Shown: positions 7,460 through 16,320 of the stretch, piece after piece | Position numbering within the stretch: the stretch's first letter is position 1 | How the letters are laid out: each line of letters begins with the position of its first letter | Origin: Lachnospiraceae bacterium | Lineage (GTDB): Bacteria; Bacillota; Clostridia; Lachnospirales; Lachnospiraceae | Reading direction: 5' to 3' | Assembly: GCA_017461775.1 (NCBI GenBank) | Contig: JAFTXD010000116.1 | Span: forward strand, 1-64,000 | Length of the DNA: 64,000 bases | The notes under the pieces: model-generated | Seen by the model: only the letters and a program-made list of their open reading frames with translations | What the model was told of the DNA's origin: nothing | The model's database searches: none | Position numbers and translations under genes: made by a program

Positions 7460-8467
7460 CTATCGTAAGAACATACGAAGCAACTTACCATATAATCCCC
7501 GATTGTATGACTGATAACGCATGGGCAGATCCATCCAGGTTTTCTTATCCACAATACTCTTGGTGTGGGAAAAAGCATCAAAGCCTTCCTTTCCGTGATA
7601 GCTTCCCATACCGCTCTCACCCACGCCACCGAATCCCATCTCGCTGGTGGCCAGATGGATAATCACATCATTGATGCAGCCACCACCGTAACGCAGACGG
7701 CTTGTTACCTGCTCCACATGCCCCTTGTCCTCCGAAAACAGATACAGCGCCAAAGGCTTTGGTTTGTCTGCCAGCATCCCAAACACCTCTTCAAAGGAAT
7801 CATAGGTAAGTACTGGTAAGATTGGTCCAAAGATTTCTTCCTGCATCACCGCATCCTCCCAGGATACATTGTCCATGATGGTGGGAGCAATCTGATTGGT
7901 ATGCCGATTAAATCCACCGCCCCACACCACTTTATTTTTATCCATCAGACCGCACAATCTTTCAAAATGCTTCTCATTAATAATTTTCCCAAAGTCCGGA
8001 TTCTCTAAAGGATTTTCTCCATACTGTTGCAGAATCTCCGCCTTCAGTCCGCTGATAAATTCATCCTTTACACTCTTCTGACAAAGGATAAAATCCGGTG
8101 CCACACAGGTCTGTCCACAATTAATAAACTTACCAAATACGATACGCTTGGCAGCAAGCTTTAACTTCGCCGTATCATCCACAATGCAAGGGCTCTTGCC
8201 ACCCAACTCCAGCACTGCCGGCGTCAAGGTCTCCGCTGTATGGCGAAGCACTTCCTTGCCCACATTCTGACTTCCGGTAAAGAACACAAAATCAAATTTC
8301 TTCTCCAAAAGGGCTGCATTTTCTTTCCTGCCGCCCGTAACAACGGCTACATAATCCTTGTCAAAACACTCACTCACCATTTTCTCCATCACAGCACTTG
8401 TTGCCGGAGAATAAGCGCTGGGCTTCACAATAGCAGTATTCCCCGCTGCAATTCTACCGATATCTCC
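7460..8467 (-). pseudogene. 5'-truncated aldehyde dehydrogenase
   Basis: The frame matches the C-terminal two thirds of a class 3 (YwdH/AldH-like) aldehyde dehydrogenase: GRIAAGNTAIVKPSAYSPATS, FTGSQNVGKEV, the VLELGGKSPCIV motif, and the catalytic FINCGQTCVAPDF with its Cys. The normal 456-residue family has about 110 more N-terminal residues. Here, the homologous frame begins near 8467 and runs into a TAA at 8477-8479 four codons upstream. The terminator of the upstream operon lies at 8529-8566 and no promoter is evident. An ATG inside (8428) opens 322 residues, but the NAD-binding half would be incomplete, so I call it a remnant. Confidence 0.8.
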
Positions 8468-8528
8468 TGTACACCATTAATCTCCTTCGGATTCCGATAA
8501 GGCAGAATAGGGTTAGGGGGACAATAGG

Positions 8529-8566
8529 AAAAAGGCAACGCCTATGTTAATTAGGAATTGCCTTTT
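8529..8566 (-). terminator. Terminator of the DUF262/ATPase operon
   Basis: Minus-strand stem AAAAGGCAA (8558-8566) with TTGCCTTTTT (8529-8538), and an inner CCTA/TAGG pair, ending in a T-run. It lies 41 bases after the operon's last stop codon. Confidence 0.7.
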
Positions 8567-8606
8567 GTATGCCCATTTTCTAAATAAACCATGTTATAGT
8601 ACTTCC

Positions 8607-9563
8607 CTAATGATACAACACAGTCGGCAATTTCTCTCCTATATGACCTATATACACTTTTGCCTCTTTAGGAACAGGTTCAAAGAAAATCCTCCCCGCA
8701 TATGCACCAGTAAATCTCACATGCCATGAAAATAATTGTACATTTCCATTTGGCAATAAAAAAGTATGCTCATTGGCATATCTTTTTAATGTTGCCAACG
8801 ACTCTGGCGTTGCATGTGTTAATTTTCCAAAATCAAATCCACCCTGCATATCTTTTGCTACCATTTGTATCTCCTTCAGCCTCCGATAAACCTGTCCTGC
8901 TTCTGCACTACCGATTTCTGTCTTTAGCTGCTTTATCACATTGTCGCAAAAAACAAGATTTGGAAACACCTCATCCTTACAAAGAAATATATCCATTCCC
9001 GAATGAATGCCTTCCTTCCGCTGCAATGCAAGAATCTCTTCCTGTTGCGTAATAAAAAACTTTGCATTCTCAGCACAGGACACATTAGGAATATCCACTT
9101 TTTCCGAAACTAACTCTTCATCTGCAGTCAAATATGTATAAATCCCGTTTACAACCGGATTTCTCCAGTGTTCAGCCATCAAAAAGCTAATTAGTACACC
9201 TTCTATTTCATAAGCAAGCTGACAGCTTTTTGACACCAACTCTCCATATACAAACTCCGCGTCCGTCCTCCACTGATAATCCTTTTCAAAAGCTTCTGAA
9301 TCAAAGGTAATTGATTGATTAAGAACTCGCCTAAATTTTCTCTTCAATTCAATATCAATCCGCCTATCATTCAACCATTGTTCAAATCTATAACCAGGCG
9401 CCAATTCAAAAGTGTTATAATGTTTATCCAGAAAAATACTATTGTCATGAAGCACGCTCTTTACCAGATAATACGTCTCAATGAATTTTTCCATAATCTC
9501 CTGTGCCTCATGTTCACTCTTACATGGAAATTTTGTCGACAAATCATTGACCACTAACTGCAT
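8607..9563 (-). CDS. Unknown third protein of the DUF262/ATPase operon
   Basis: A 318-residue soluble protein that I do not recognise. The N-terminal half (about 1-120) is helical with LNDRRIDIELKRKFRRVLNQSITFD; the middle is LAYEIEGVLISFLMAE; the C-terminal 60 residues read LTHATPESLATLKRYANEH, then FTGAYAGRIFFEP, ending VYIGHIGEKLPTVLYH. The last part looks like a small beta domain of the kind seen in toxins or restriction-associated proteins, but no catalytic motif stands out. It starts 11 bases after the ATPase with GGGGGAG five bases before its ATG, and shares the operon's terminator, so it is likely a required partner, perhaps the effector. Confidence 0.7.
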   Translation of the reverse strand: MQLVVNDLSTKFPCKSEHEAQEIMEKFIETYYLVKSVLHDNSIFLDKHYNTFELAPGYRFEQWLNDRRIDIELKRKFRRVLNQSITFDSEAFEKDYQWRTDAEFVYGELVSKSCQLAYEIEGVLISFLMAEHWRNPVVNGIYTYLTADEELVSEKVDIPNVSCAENAKFFITQQEEILALQRKEGIHSGMDIFLCKDEVFPNLVFCDNVIKQLKTEIGSAEAGQVYRRLKEIQMVAKDMQGGFDFGKLTHATPESLATLKRYANEHTFLLPNGNVQLFSWHVRFTGAYAGRIFFEPVPKEAKVYIGHIGEKLPTVLYH

Positions 9564-9574
9564 TATAACTCCCC

Positions 9575-10684
9575 CTAAAACATCTCATCTATCGCCTTAT
9601 CCCACTCATCAAAGAAACCATCCGGCCAAAAACTCAACCGACCATCCTTCTGTAAAACCGGCTTCTCGACTACCGGAAATACTATCTCTTCTCCATTCTC
9701 TATTTTTACTCTCCTTTCAAAATAGAACAATCGCACTTTATCCGATTCCAGAGTACCTTGCTTAGCACATAATCGAATCCCGTTTAAGACATGATCACTA
9801 TGAGTCTCTAAAATTATCTGTACACCACCTTGTGCAGCTCTAGCAATTAATTCCCCCATTTTACGCTGTCCTTTGGGATGCAAATGTGCCTCTGGATTTT
9901 CCAATATCAAAAGCTCTCCCGGCTTTGCTTTTACCAAAGCCAAAATAACCGGAAGAACATACGAAATTCCAAACCCTACATTTTGTACTGAAAAATATTC
10001 CGCAGTGAATGTGCCATGCTGACGGACAGTCAAGCCAACCCGATTACTATGCCCATAGTCCTCCGTTCTAAAAGCCACTCCCGGCGTAATTTCGCTCATC
10101 CAGCATTCCACCTGCCTGGTAATACGATGATTCGTTTCCCCCTCGTACAAAACCATTTCATTATCAACATCATCCAGTTCATGTTCTTTCAAATAATGTA
10201 CCGCATATTCTCCATGACTGCCAATTTGCTTTTGCTCCCATACTTCATAGTAGGACTTCTGATAACTACTCTGTGGCCCTTGCCTGTCTGCAGCAACATA
10301 GGTAAAACCAGTATCAAATATATTCATTCCACACAAAACATTTGTTTCATTCGCAAACAGCTCCTGCAGGAAATCCGCATCACGCTCGTAATAGTAAGCC
10401 TTATCGTACGTCCCCTCTTCTGACTGAAGGGAAATCACAATATAATTCTCTTCAGCTCCTACATAAAGTAAATCCTTACCAACACCAATGCTCGTATACT
10501 TTCCATTCAGATAAATACCTTTGTCTAAAGCATTTTGCTCATATGCCTGTCGTAAGAGTAAAAGCGCCTGGATCATTGTGGATTTTCCCATACTATTCAC
10601 GCCTGAAAATAGGTTTAAATAGGAAAGCTCTAACTCTTCCTCTTTAAAGCATTTAAAATTCTTTACACTCATCTTTGTAATCAT
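9575..10684 (-). CDS. RecF/OLD-like AAA ATPase, DUF3696-type
   Basis: A 369-residue ABC/SMC-type ATPase. It opens with MITKMSVKNFKCFKEEELEL, then Walker A GVNSMGKST (near residue 29), an unusual signature region NVGFGISYVLPVI (about 235), Walker B LLILENPEAHLHP (about 257), and the switch histidine ETHSDHVLNGIR (about 290). The end, FWPDGFFDEWDKAIDEMF, is typical of DUF3696 proteins. It overlaps the upstream DUF262 gene by 32 bases, so translation is coupled; GGAGGG lies eight bases before its ATG. No Toprim nuclease tail is visible. Such ATPases are common sensor or motor parts of phage-defence systems. Confidence 0.85.
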   Translation of the reverse strand: MITKMSVKNFKCFKEEELELSYLNLFSGVNSMGKSTMIQALLLLRQAYEQNALDKGIYLNGKYTSIGVGKDLLYVGAEENYIVISLQSEEGTYDKAYYYERDADFLQELFANETNVLCGMNIFDTGFTYVAADRQGPQSSYQKSYYEVWEQKQIGSHGEYAVHYLKEHELDDVDNEMVLYEGETNHRITRQVECWMSEITPGVAFRTEDYGHSNRVGLTVRQHGTFTAEYFSVQNVGFGISYVLPVILALVKAKPGELLILENPEAHLHPKGQRKMGELIARAAQGGVQIILETHSDHVLNGIRLCAKQGTLESDKVRLFYFERRVKIENGEEIVFPVVEKPVLQKDGRLSFWPDGFFDEWDKAIDEMF

Positions 10685-11948
10685 TAATAATACCCTCCAT
10701 CATTTGTTGCACCCGCATAAAACGTGCACCAAACGATTTTTTGTCACTGGCTTTCAATTCGCCCAAAAAAGAATAACTATCACATAAATCCATAAATTTC
10801 TTATAGACTTTTTCTTTTTTGTCAATCAAAATCTTCGCATCCTCATCACTAAGTATATGCAAGCTTCTGCACCACGCCTCATAAATCGCTTTATTAATAG
10901 GTCTACGCATACCATCTACTCCAAGCTTTCTAAAGGCATACCTCCCCATTATTTGCTCTGCGAAAACCATCACACGCCCAAAAGCTTTTTCTAACTCCTT
11001 CTCATCAACCGAATCCTTCTGATTCAAGAAATCCATAGCACCATTCAAATAATTATCCGGAATTCCGTCATACTTATCAATACCATAATAACATACTGCT
11101 ACAAATCGAAGTACAAACTCCCTATCCTGCATTCGGTCACTCCTAAGGCTATACGTCGTGGCCTCTTTAAATTCTGCTTTTTCCGCAAGCATTTTACATA
11201 TATTCGTGGCTTTTCCTTGATATAATGCATGGCGAATCTCTTGAGGAGTAAGCTCTAACCCTCCCGTATTAATTCGTTTAAAAATGTTATATTTTACATT
11301 CGAAGGTGTTCCCGACTTCACAATATATGCTATAATATTGGTTTCTTCTATTCTTCTTGTAAAAGTTCTTGGTAACTCCGAGAACCCCAGCCCCTCTAAA
11401 TCTTTAAAAAACTCCAAGCCACTCAGAACCAACGTCTGGTCTACCACAAATTCCTTTAATGCTGTAATTCGCTGTAAGCCATCGATAATAAGCCAGTTAT
11501 CACTATCTCCACCATCAAAATAAAATGCCGGCAATGGAATTCTAAGCAAAATAGACTCAATCAGCTGGCTCTTCTTCTGGTCTGACCACAATCCCGCTTT
11601 TCGCTGAAAATCTGTATTCAAATTAACTTCTTTATGATAAATTCGTTTTATTATCGAAGACAGCTCCATAGTCTTCATCTCAATATCAATTTTGCTAGGG
11701 TCAAACGGTCTGATTTCCGAAATACTCTCACCGTTCTCCCCTCCCTCTATCTCTACTCCATCATTTACAACCAAAACACCATTTTCTTCTAAATAGCTAA
11801 AAATTGCGCTATGGATCTCCTCCGTCTTCTCTTTCGCCCGGAGCCCGGCATAAAAATTGAAAACTGTAATATCATTTATTACACCGCCTTGACGCAATCC
11901 TGCCGCTACAATTTTATCCAAATCGTCCCTTATCTCCGGTGTTAACAT
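10653..11948 (-). CDS. DUF262 (ParB-like fold) protein with sigma-1.1-like N-terminus
   Basis: A 431-residue protein. Residues about 1-60 (KIVAAGLRQGGVINDIT, then IHSAIFSYLEENGVLVV) resemble the fold pattern of sigma-70 region 1.1. Residues about 90-310 are DUF262: NLNTDFQRKAGLW, SQLIESILLRIPLPAFYF, and the key DGLQRITAL (DGQQR-type nuclease/NTPase motif with Q replaced by L), then FKRINTGGLELTPQEIRHA. The remainder is helical. The ATG at 11948 is used because the longer GTG start lies inside its own ribosome binding site GGAGG. It is the first gene of a three-gene operon. DUF262 is the domain of GmrSD-type modification-dependent nucleases and of several defence systems. Confidence 0.8.
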   Translation of the reverse strand: MLTPEIRDDLDKIVAAGLRQGGVINDITVFNFYAGLRAKEKTEEIHSAIFSYLEENGVLVVNDGVEIEGGENGESISEIRPFDPSKIDIEMKTMELSSIIKRIYHKEVNLNTDFQRKAGLWSDQKKSQLIESILLRIPLPAFYFDGGDSDNWLIIDGLQRITALKEFVVDQTLVLSGLEFFKDLEGLGFSELPRTFTRRIEETNIIAYIVKSGTPSNVKYNIFKRINTGGLELTPQEIRHALYQGKATNICKMLAEKAEFKEATTYSLRSDRMQDREFVLRFVAVCYYGIDKYDGIPDNYLNGAMDFLNQKDSVDEKELEKAFGRVMVFAEQIMGRYAFRKLGVDGMRRPINKAIYEAWCRSLHILSDEDAKILIDKKEKVYKKFMDLCDSYSFLGELKASDKKSFGARFMRVQQMMEGIINDYKDECKEF

Positions 11949-11982
11949 AGTATAATCCTCCACATAATCACATATAATAGTA

Positions 11983-12010
11983 TCTATAAAGCAATATATT
12001 AATTATACAA
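11983..12010 (-). promoter_or_regulatory. Candidate promoter of the DUF262 operon
   Basis: Minus strand TTGTAT (12005-12010), a 16-base spacer, TATAGA (11983-11988). Both boxes are imperfect and the area is very A+T rich. Confidence 0.4.
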
Positions 12011-12029
12011 AAAGGAACTATATTTGTAA

Positions 12030-12218
12030 ATGAATTCAGAATATTCCATAAAAATCTATCTATCTCCGCACCCACATGACAATGCCGAAAAACCCTTTTT
12101 TTGGTGTATACTCAAATTTGATTCCGAATGGCATCAGATAGCTTGTGGCTGGGAAACCAGTCCAGACGAATGCTATGTGACAGCAAAAAATAAATTCGCG
12201 TCTCTCCTGTCACCTTAG
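12030..12218 (+). CDS. Small protein divergent from the defence operon
   Basis: A 62-residue ORF with a protein-like composition: two Trp-rich segments (PFFWCILKFDSEWHQIACGWE) and then TSPDECYVTAKNKFA. AAGGAAC is about 12 bases before the ATG, a weak ribosome binding site. The pattern recalls short 'WC...GW...TPEEC' proteins found near mobile and defence loci, but I cannot name a family. It is divergent from the DUF262 operon across 81 bases, so it could be a regulator or immunity protein. Confidence 0.5.
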   Translation: MNSEYSIKIYLSPHPHDNAEKPFFWCILKFDSEWHQIACGWETSPDECYVTAKNKFASLLSP

Positions 12219-12293
12219 GGAAGAAAACTCGCAAAACCTTCCGTCATCCAGGCATTGCTATTAACAATATAGTTTTGTAAAAATTGATTAACG

Positions 12294-12335
12294 AAAAACA
12301 CCTCGCAGGACCAAAATTCATTCCCACGAGGTGTT
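12294..12335 (-). terminator. Terminator of the cys operon
   Basis: Minus strand stem AACACCTCG (12327-12335) with CGAGGTGTT (12297-12305), followed by TTTTTCG. It sits just after the cysQ stop and resembles the terminator at 6156-6193, including downstream bases (TAATCAAT). Confidence 0.75.
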
Positions 12336-12347
12336 AACTTCTCTTTT

Positions 12348-13130
12348 TTACACCAAACAATTCTCTTCGCAATTAATGGCATAAAACCCTTTATCATTCA
12401 GGCTATTCTCCCGATTATAAAGCATCTCTGAGCCGTCCATCTGCCGAAAAATTCCGCCAGCCTCTTCCACGATGCACTGCATCGCTGCGGTATCCCATTC
12501 CATGGTCGGATTATGCCGGAAATATACATCCGCCTCTCCACTTGCTATCATGCAGCCTTTTAAGGAACTGCCCACCTTTACAAAATTGGTCAGGTGATAT
12601 TTCTCCAGAAGCTCCTCCATCTGGGTACAACCATGGGAATTACTCAATACCACCCGTAATGATGACACATCCACATTATCAGATACCCGCAAGCGCACCG
12701 GTGTCTCAACACCGCACTGCCTGAAGGCCCCCATTCCCTGAGCCCCATAATACAATTCACCGGTAACAGGTACATAGATTACTCCCATCACCACGCGGTG
12801 CTGATATGCCAAGGCAATATTCACTGTAAACTGCCCGTTTCGCTTGATAAACTCCTTGGTTCCATCCAGAGGATCCACCACAAAGCATAAGTCATTCTCC
12901 AGCCTACTCAGATGATCCTTTTCCTCTTCTGACAAAATTGCATAGGACGGAAATTGCTCCCGCAGACAGCTTACAATCACCGCATTGGCCGCCTTATCCG
13001 CCACTGTCAGAGGCATGTTTCCTTCCTTATACTCAACCTGCATATCCTTGGCATCATTATAAATCTCCAAAATAGCCCTGCCAGCTTCTACAGCTGCCAC
13101 TTTACACACTTCCAGCTCTTTTTCCCACAT
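12348..13130 (-). CDS. cysQ: 3'(2'),5'-bisphosphate nucleotidase CysQ
   Basis: CysQ hydrolyses PAP (the by-product of PAPS-dependent sulfotransfer or reduction) to AMP, preventing its toxic build-up. The product has 260 residues. It shows the Li+-sensitive phosphatase metal motifs: ILSEEEKDH (about 65), VVDPLDGTKEFIKRNG (about 84), and EWDTAAMQCIVEEAGG (about 210). The ATG at 13130 has TTAGGAG six bases before it; the frame extends further but without a site. It is the last gene of the cys operon, eight bases after chrA. Confidence 0.9.
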   Translation of the reverse strand: MWEKELEVCKVAAVEAGRAILEIYNDAKDMQVEYKEGNMPLTVADKAANAVIVSCLREQFPSYAILSEEEKDHLSRLENDLCFVVDPLDGTKEFIKRNGQFTVNIALAYQHRVVMGVIYVPVTGELYYGAQGMGAFRQCGVETPVRLRVSDNVDVSSLRVVLSNSHGCTQMEELLEKYHLTNFVKVGSSLKGCMIASGEADVYFRHNPTMEWDTAAMQCIVEEAGGIFRQMDGSEMLYNRENSLNDKGFYAINCEENCLV

Positions 13131-13138
13131 AATATCTC

Positions 13139-14476
13139 CTAAAACATCATAGCAATATTGCAAATCACCACAGACAATGCAATGGATAGTAACGCAATTT
13201 TCCCATTACCGACTTTCTTATATTGGTATAAAAAGGTATCCAGAACATAGATTCCTACCATCAAAATCACCGGCAGCATCCCCATTTTACAGTTCTGATA
13301 CACCAGTGACAAAATCACATTCAACATAAGTCCTGCCACAATAGGGCGAATCCAGCGTCTGATGCTGCGAAACACTGCTAAATCTTCAAAGCTCTTATAA
13401 AAACAGCCGGCGATGGAAACCACGCCACAGGAGCCAAAAATACTACATGCAAACCCTGCCAACGCTACCACATAACCAGCCCAAAGACTTCCTGCCTGCC
13501 GAAAACCCAGATAAAATCCAATTCCACTCAGCGTCTTACATAAAATGGAGCCGGGCAAAACGTTAACAAGGGGTACCAGCTGCCCATAATATGCATCCTC
13601 TGAAATCAAGGTAGTCTCTACGAACAGTCCCTCTGCAACCGTCAGATAGGCATCTCCTCCGCCAAAGGACATGACAGAAGACAAAAATCCATTCCACAAA
13701 TATGCTAAGGATTGATTAGTTACCAGAAAAGCAAATGTGCCGGTAACTATCAGTACAACAATAAGTGCGGTCAATTCCCTTTTCATCTGCCCCAGATTTT
13801 CTTCCGAAAAGAAACTACCTCTGCATCCCTTCTCCTCCGACTCCGCTCCGGACTTTCGCAAAAGCTTTCCAAACCACTGCACCAAATGCACTATAATCAA
13901 TACCAGAAAAGCCACGCCAAAAATCTGTATATTGGACAGGGAAACCAAGGGCTTTCCCGCTATTCCAAAGATGCGGAATACATTTTTTCCACAGGTCAGG
14001 ACAAAAACCAACAGAATAATCAACAGGTTCTGCCACTTTTGCTCTTTTATATGCGTTTTTTTTACCGTGCCTTTCACATAGTCCGTCAGAAGACAAGCAA
14101 TAAAAGCGGTGATTCCCACAGCAAAATACTGAATCTGCCGAAGCACCTCCTCATCCACATAAGAGATAAAGGACAAGAGCAAAACTGTCAAAAAAACACC
14201 GGGGAGGGCCATCCCGGCCGCCCCCAGTAGCATACCCTTCCAGCCAGCAATACGTTTTCCGATGCATCCCGATATCTCCACCGGCAATGCCCCGGGTGTA
14301 ACACTGGCAATCATCACATCCTCCTCATATTCCTCAGAGGTAACCAGCTTTTTATCTTCCACCAAATTCTTATGAATCACCGGAATCAAAGCACTTCCCC
14401 CGCCAAAGCCGATAAGCCCGATTTTTAATACCGCAGCCAACAGGCTTCTCAATGCCCCATCTGGTTTCTTACTCAT
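13139..14476 (-). CDS. ChrA-superfamily anion permease, likely sulfate uptake
   Basis: A 445-residue integral membrane protein with the duplicated CHR domain of chromate transporters: GLIGFGGGSALIPVI (about 20) with TPGALPVEISGCIG in the first half, and MSFGGGDAYLTVAEGLF (about 265) with LPGSILCKTLSGIGFYLG in the second half. About ten hydrophobic segments are visible. The family is named for chromate efflux, but placed between cysNC and cysQ it is more likely a sulfate permease, since no other sulfate transporter is in the operon. That role is inferred from context. It follows cysNC by 16 bases. Confidence 0.85.
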   Translation of the reverse strand: MSKKPDGALRSLLAAVLKIGLIGFGGGSALIPVIHKNLVEDKKLVTSEEYEEDVMIASVTPGALPVEISGCIGKRIAGWKGMLLGAAGMALPGVFLTVLLLSFISYVDEEVLRQIQYFAVGITAFIACLLTDYVKGTVKKTHIKEQKWQNLLIILLVFVLTCGKNVFRIFGIAGKPLVSLSNIQIFGVAFLVLIIVHLVQWFGKLLRKSGAESEEKGCRGSFFSEENLGQMKRELTALIVVLIVTGTFAFLVTNQSLAYLWNGFLSSVMSFGGGDAYLTVAEGLFVETTLISEDAYYGQLVPLVNVLPGSILCKTLSGIGFYLGFRQAGSLWAGYVVALAGFACSIFGSCGVVSIAGCFYKSFEDLAVFRSIRRWIRPIVAGLMLNVILSLVYQNCKMGMLPVILMVGIYVLDTFLYQYKKVGNGKIALLSIALSVVICNIAMMF

Positions 14477-14492
14477 ATATTTTATCGTTCTC

Positions 14493-16319
14493 CTATAGAT
14501 AGCTTTCCAATTTCTCCAGCAACATACTTACCGCTTCTTCCAGCGTCTGTTTGCTGGTATCTATCACCACATCCGCACTTACGGGTGGTTCATAGGGACT
14601 GGATATTCCCGTAAAATTCGGAATCTTGCCGGCTCTTGCCTTTTTATACAAGCCCTTCACATCTCGTCTCTCACACTCTTCCAGAGGGGTGCTGACATAG
14701 ATTTCCACGAAATTATCCCTGCCGATGATATCCTTTGCTCTCTCCCTGTCACTTTGGTAAGGGGAAATAAAGGAGGTCAGCACGATTAATCCGGCATCGT
14801 TCATCAGCTTGGAAACCTCTGCAATTCTACGGATATTCTCGATACGGTCTTCCTCGTCAAAGCCCAGATTACTATTCAGTCCCATGCGCACATTATCGCC
14901 ATCCAGTAGCATAGTATATTTCCCGCGTAGGCTTAACGCCTTCTCCAGCTCATTAGCCAAGGTGGACTTTCCTGAGCCGGACAAGCCTGTAAACCACAGC
15001 GTTAAAGGCTTCTGCCCCATCTTCGCCGCACGGACATCCCGGGTGATATCCATCTCCTGCCAGGTTAAGTTCTCCGACCTTCTTAAGGAATGCTCAACCA
15101 CGCCACAAGCAGAGGTCATATGAGACACCCTGTCAATCAATATGAAAGCCCCCAAGCCCTTATGGGACTTAAAGGTATCGTAAACAACTTCTTCCGACAA
15201 AGCGATATCACACACTGCAATCTCATTCTTATACAGCTTTGTAGCCGCAAGCTGCTCCCCGGAATTAATGTCAATCTTATACTTAATATCCATAATCGTA
15301 GCCGGAATACTCTTGGTTCCAATCTTGGCAATAAAATTCTTACCACGAACCAGTTCCGCATCATCCATCCATAAAATGGATGCGGTAAACATATTGCTGA
15401 CAATCAGCCCTGCATCCTTCACAAGCACACAGCCTCTGGATACATCAATCTCACGATTCAGCTGAATGGTCACCGGATTGCCTTTATGAGCCTCGGATAC
15501 ATTCTTATCCGTCATGAGAACCGTCTGCACCACAGCCTTCTCCCCACTGGGAAGTACCGTGATTTCATCCCCCACTGCCACACTGCCGGACTCAATCTGT
15601 CCCTGGAAGCCTCGGAAGGTATGATTCGGTCTGCACACTCTCTGCACAGGCATTACAAAGCCCGCCTCTTCCTCACTGCTCTCAACGTTCACCGTCTCCA
15701 AATACTGAAGCAGCGTCTTTCTCTGATACCAGGGCATATTCGTGGACTTCAAAGTCACATTGTCCCCTTCCGTAGCGGATACAGGGATTACCTCCACATG
15801 CTGCAAATCAAGATCAATGGCCAGCTTCTTAATATCCTTCTCAATCTTGATATATGCCTTTTCATTAAACTGGATTAAATCCATCTTATTCACGGCAAAC
15901 ACAAAATGACGGATACCCATCAGCGCACAGATTCTGGCATGGCGCCTTGTCTGCACCAAAATTCCTTTGGTAGCATCCACCAAAATCACCGCCAAATCTG
16001 CAAAGGAAGCACCCACCGCCATGTTTCGGGTGTACTCCTCATGTCCCGGGGTATCTGCCACAATAAAGCTTCTTAGCTCCGTGGTAAAATAGCGGTACGC
16101 CACATCGATGGTGATACCCTGCTCACGCTCCGCCATCAAGCCATCCAAAAGAAGGGAATAATCAATCTGACCTTCCCTGCTGCCCACCTTGCTATCCAGC
16201 TCCAGCGCACGTTCCTGGTCCGCAAAGAGGAGCTTGGCATCATAAAGCATATGTCCAATCAGGGTAGACTTTCCATCATCCACACTTCCACAGGTGATAA
16301 ATTTCAGTAAACTGTTCAT
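14493..16319 (-). CDS. cysNC: Sulfate adenylyltransferase subunit 1 / APS kinase fusion
   Basis: A bifunctional enzyme of 608 residues. The N-terminal CysN GTPase (about 1-420) has G1 GSVDDGKSTLIG, G3 DTPGHEEYTRNM and G4 NKMDL, and drives APS formation with CysD. The C-terminal APS kinase (about 435-608) has Walker [14 protein letters not shown] and DGDNVRMGLNSNLGFDEEDR, and makes PAPS. The ATG at 16319 begins one base after the cysD stop, showing coupling. GGAGGG lies some 12 bases before. This NodQ-like fusion is common where PAPS is the wanted product. There is no reductase gene nearby. Confidence 0.95.
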   Translation of the reverse strand: MNSLLKFITCGSVDDGKSTLIGHMLYDAKLLFADQERALELDSKVGSREGQIDYSLLLDGLMAEREQGITIDVAYRYFTTELRSFIVADTPGHEEYTRNMAVGASFADLAVILVDATKGILVQTRRHARICALMGIRHFVFAVNKMDLIQFNEKAYIKIEKDIKKLAIDLDLQHVEVIPVSATEGDNVTLKSTNMPWYQRKTLLQYLETVNVESSEEEAGFVMPVQRVCRPNHTFRGFQGQIESGSVAVGDEITVLPSGEKAVVQTVLMTDKNVSEAHKGNPVTIQLNREIDVSRGCVLVKDAGLIVSNMFTASILWMDDAELVRGKNFIAKIGTKSIPATIMDIKYKIDINSGEQLAATKLYKNEIAVCDIALSEEVVYDTFKSHKGLGAFILIDRVSHMTSACGVVEHSLRRSENLTWQEMDITRDVRAAKMGQKPLTLWFTGLSGSGKSTLANELEKALSLRGKYTMLLDGDNVRMGLNSNLGFDEEDRIENIRRIAEVSKLMNDAGLIVLTSFISPYQSDRERAKDIIGRDNFVEIYVSTPLEECERRDVKGLYKKARAGKIPNFTGISSPYEPPVSADVVIDTSKQTLEEAVSMLLEKLESYL

Positions 16320-16320
16320 G

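Noticed and set aside
7460..8428. Intact short aldehyde dehydrogenase from an internal ATG
   Set aside because: It would lack part of the NAD-binding domain, and homology continues upstream of that ATG into a stop codon.
8480..8520. Short PYRNPKEINGVQE reading frame before the truncated aldehyde dehydrogenase
   Set aside because: Too short to identify; may be a fragment at a recombination joint but cannot be supported as a gene.
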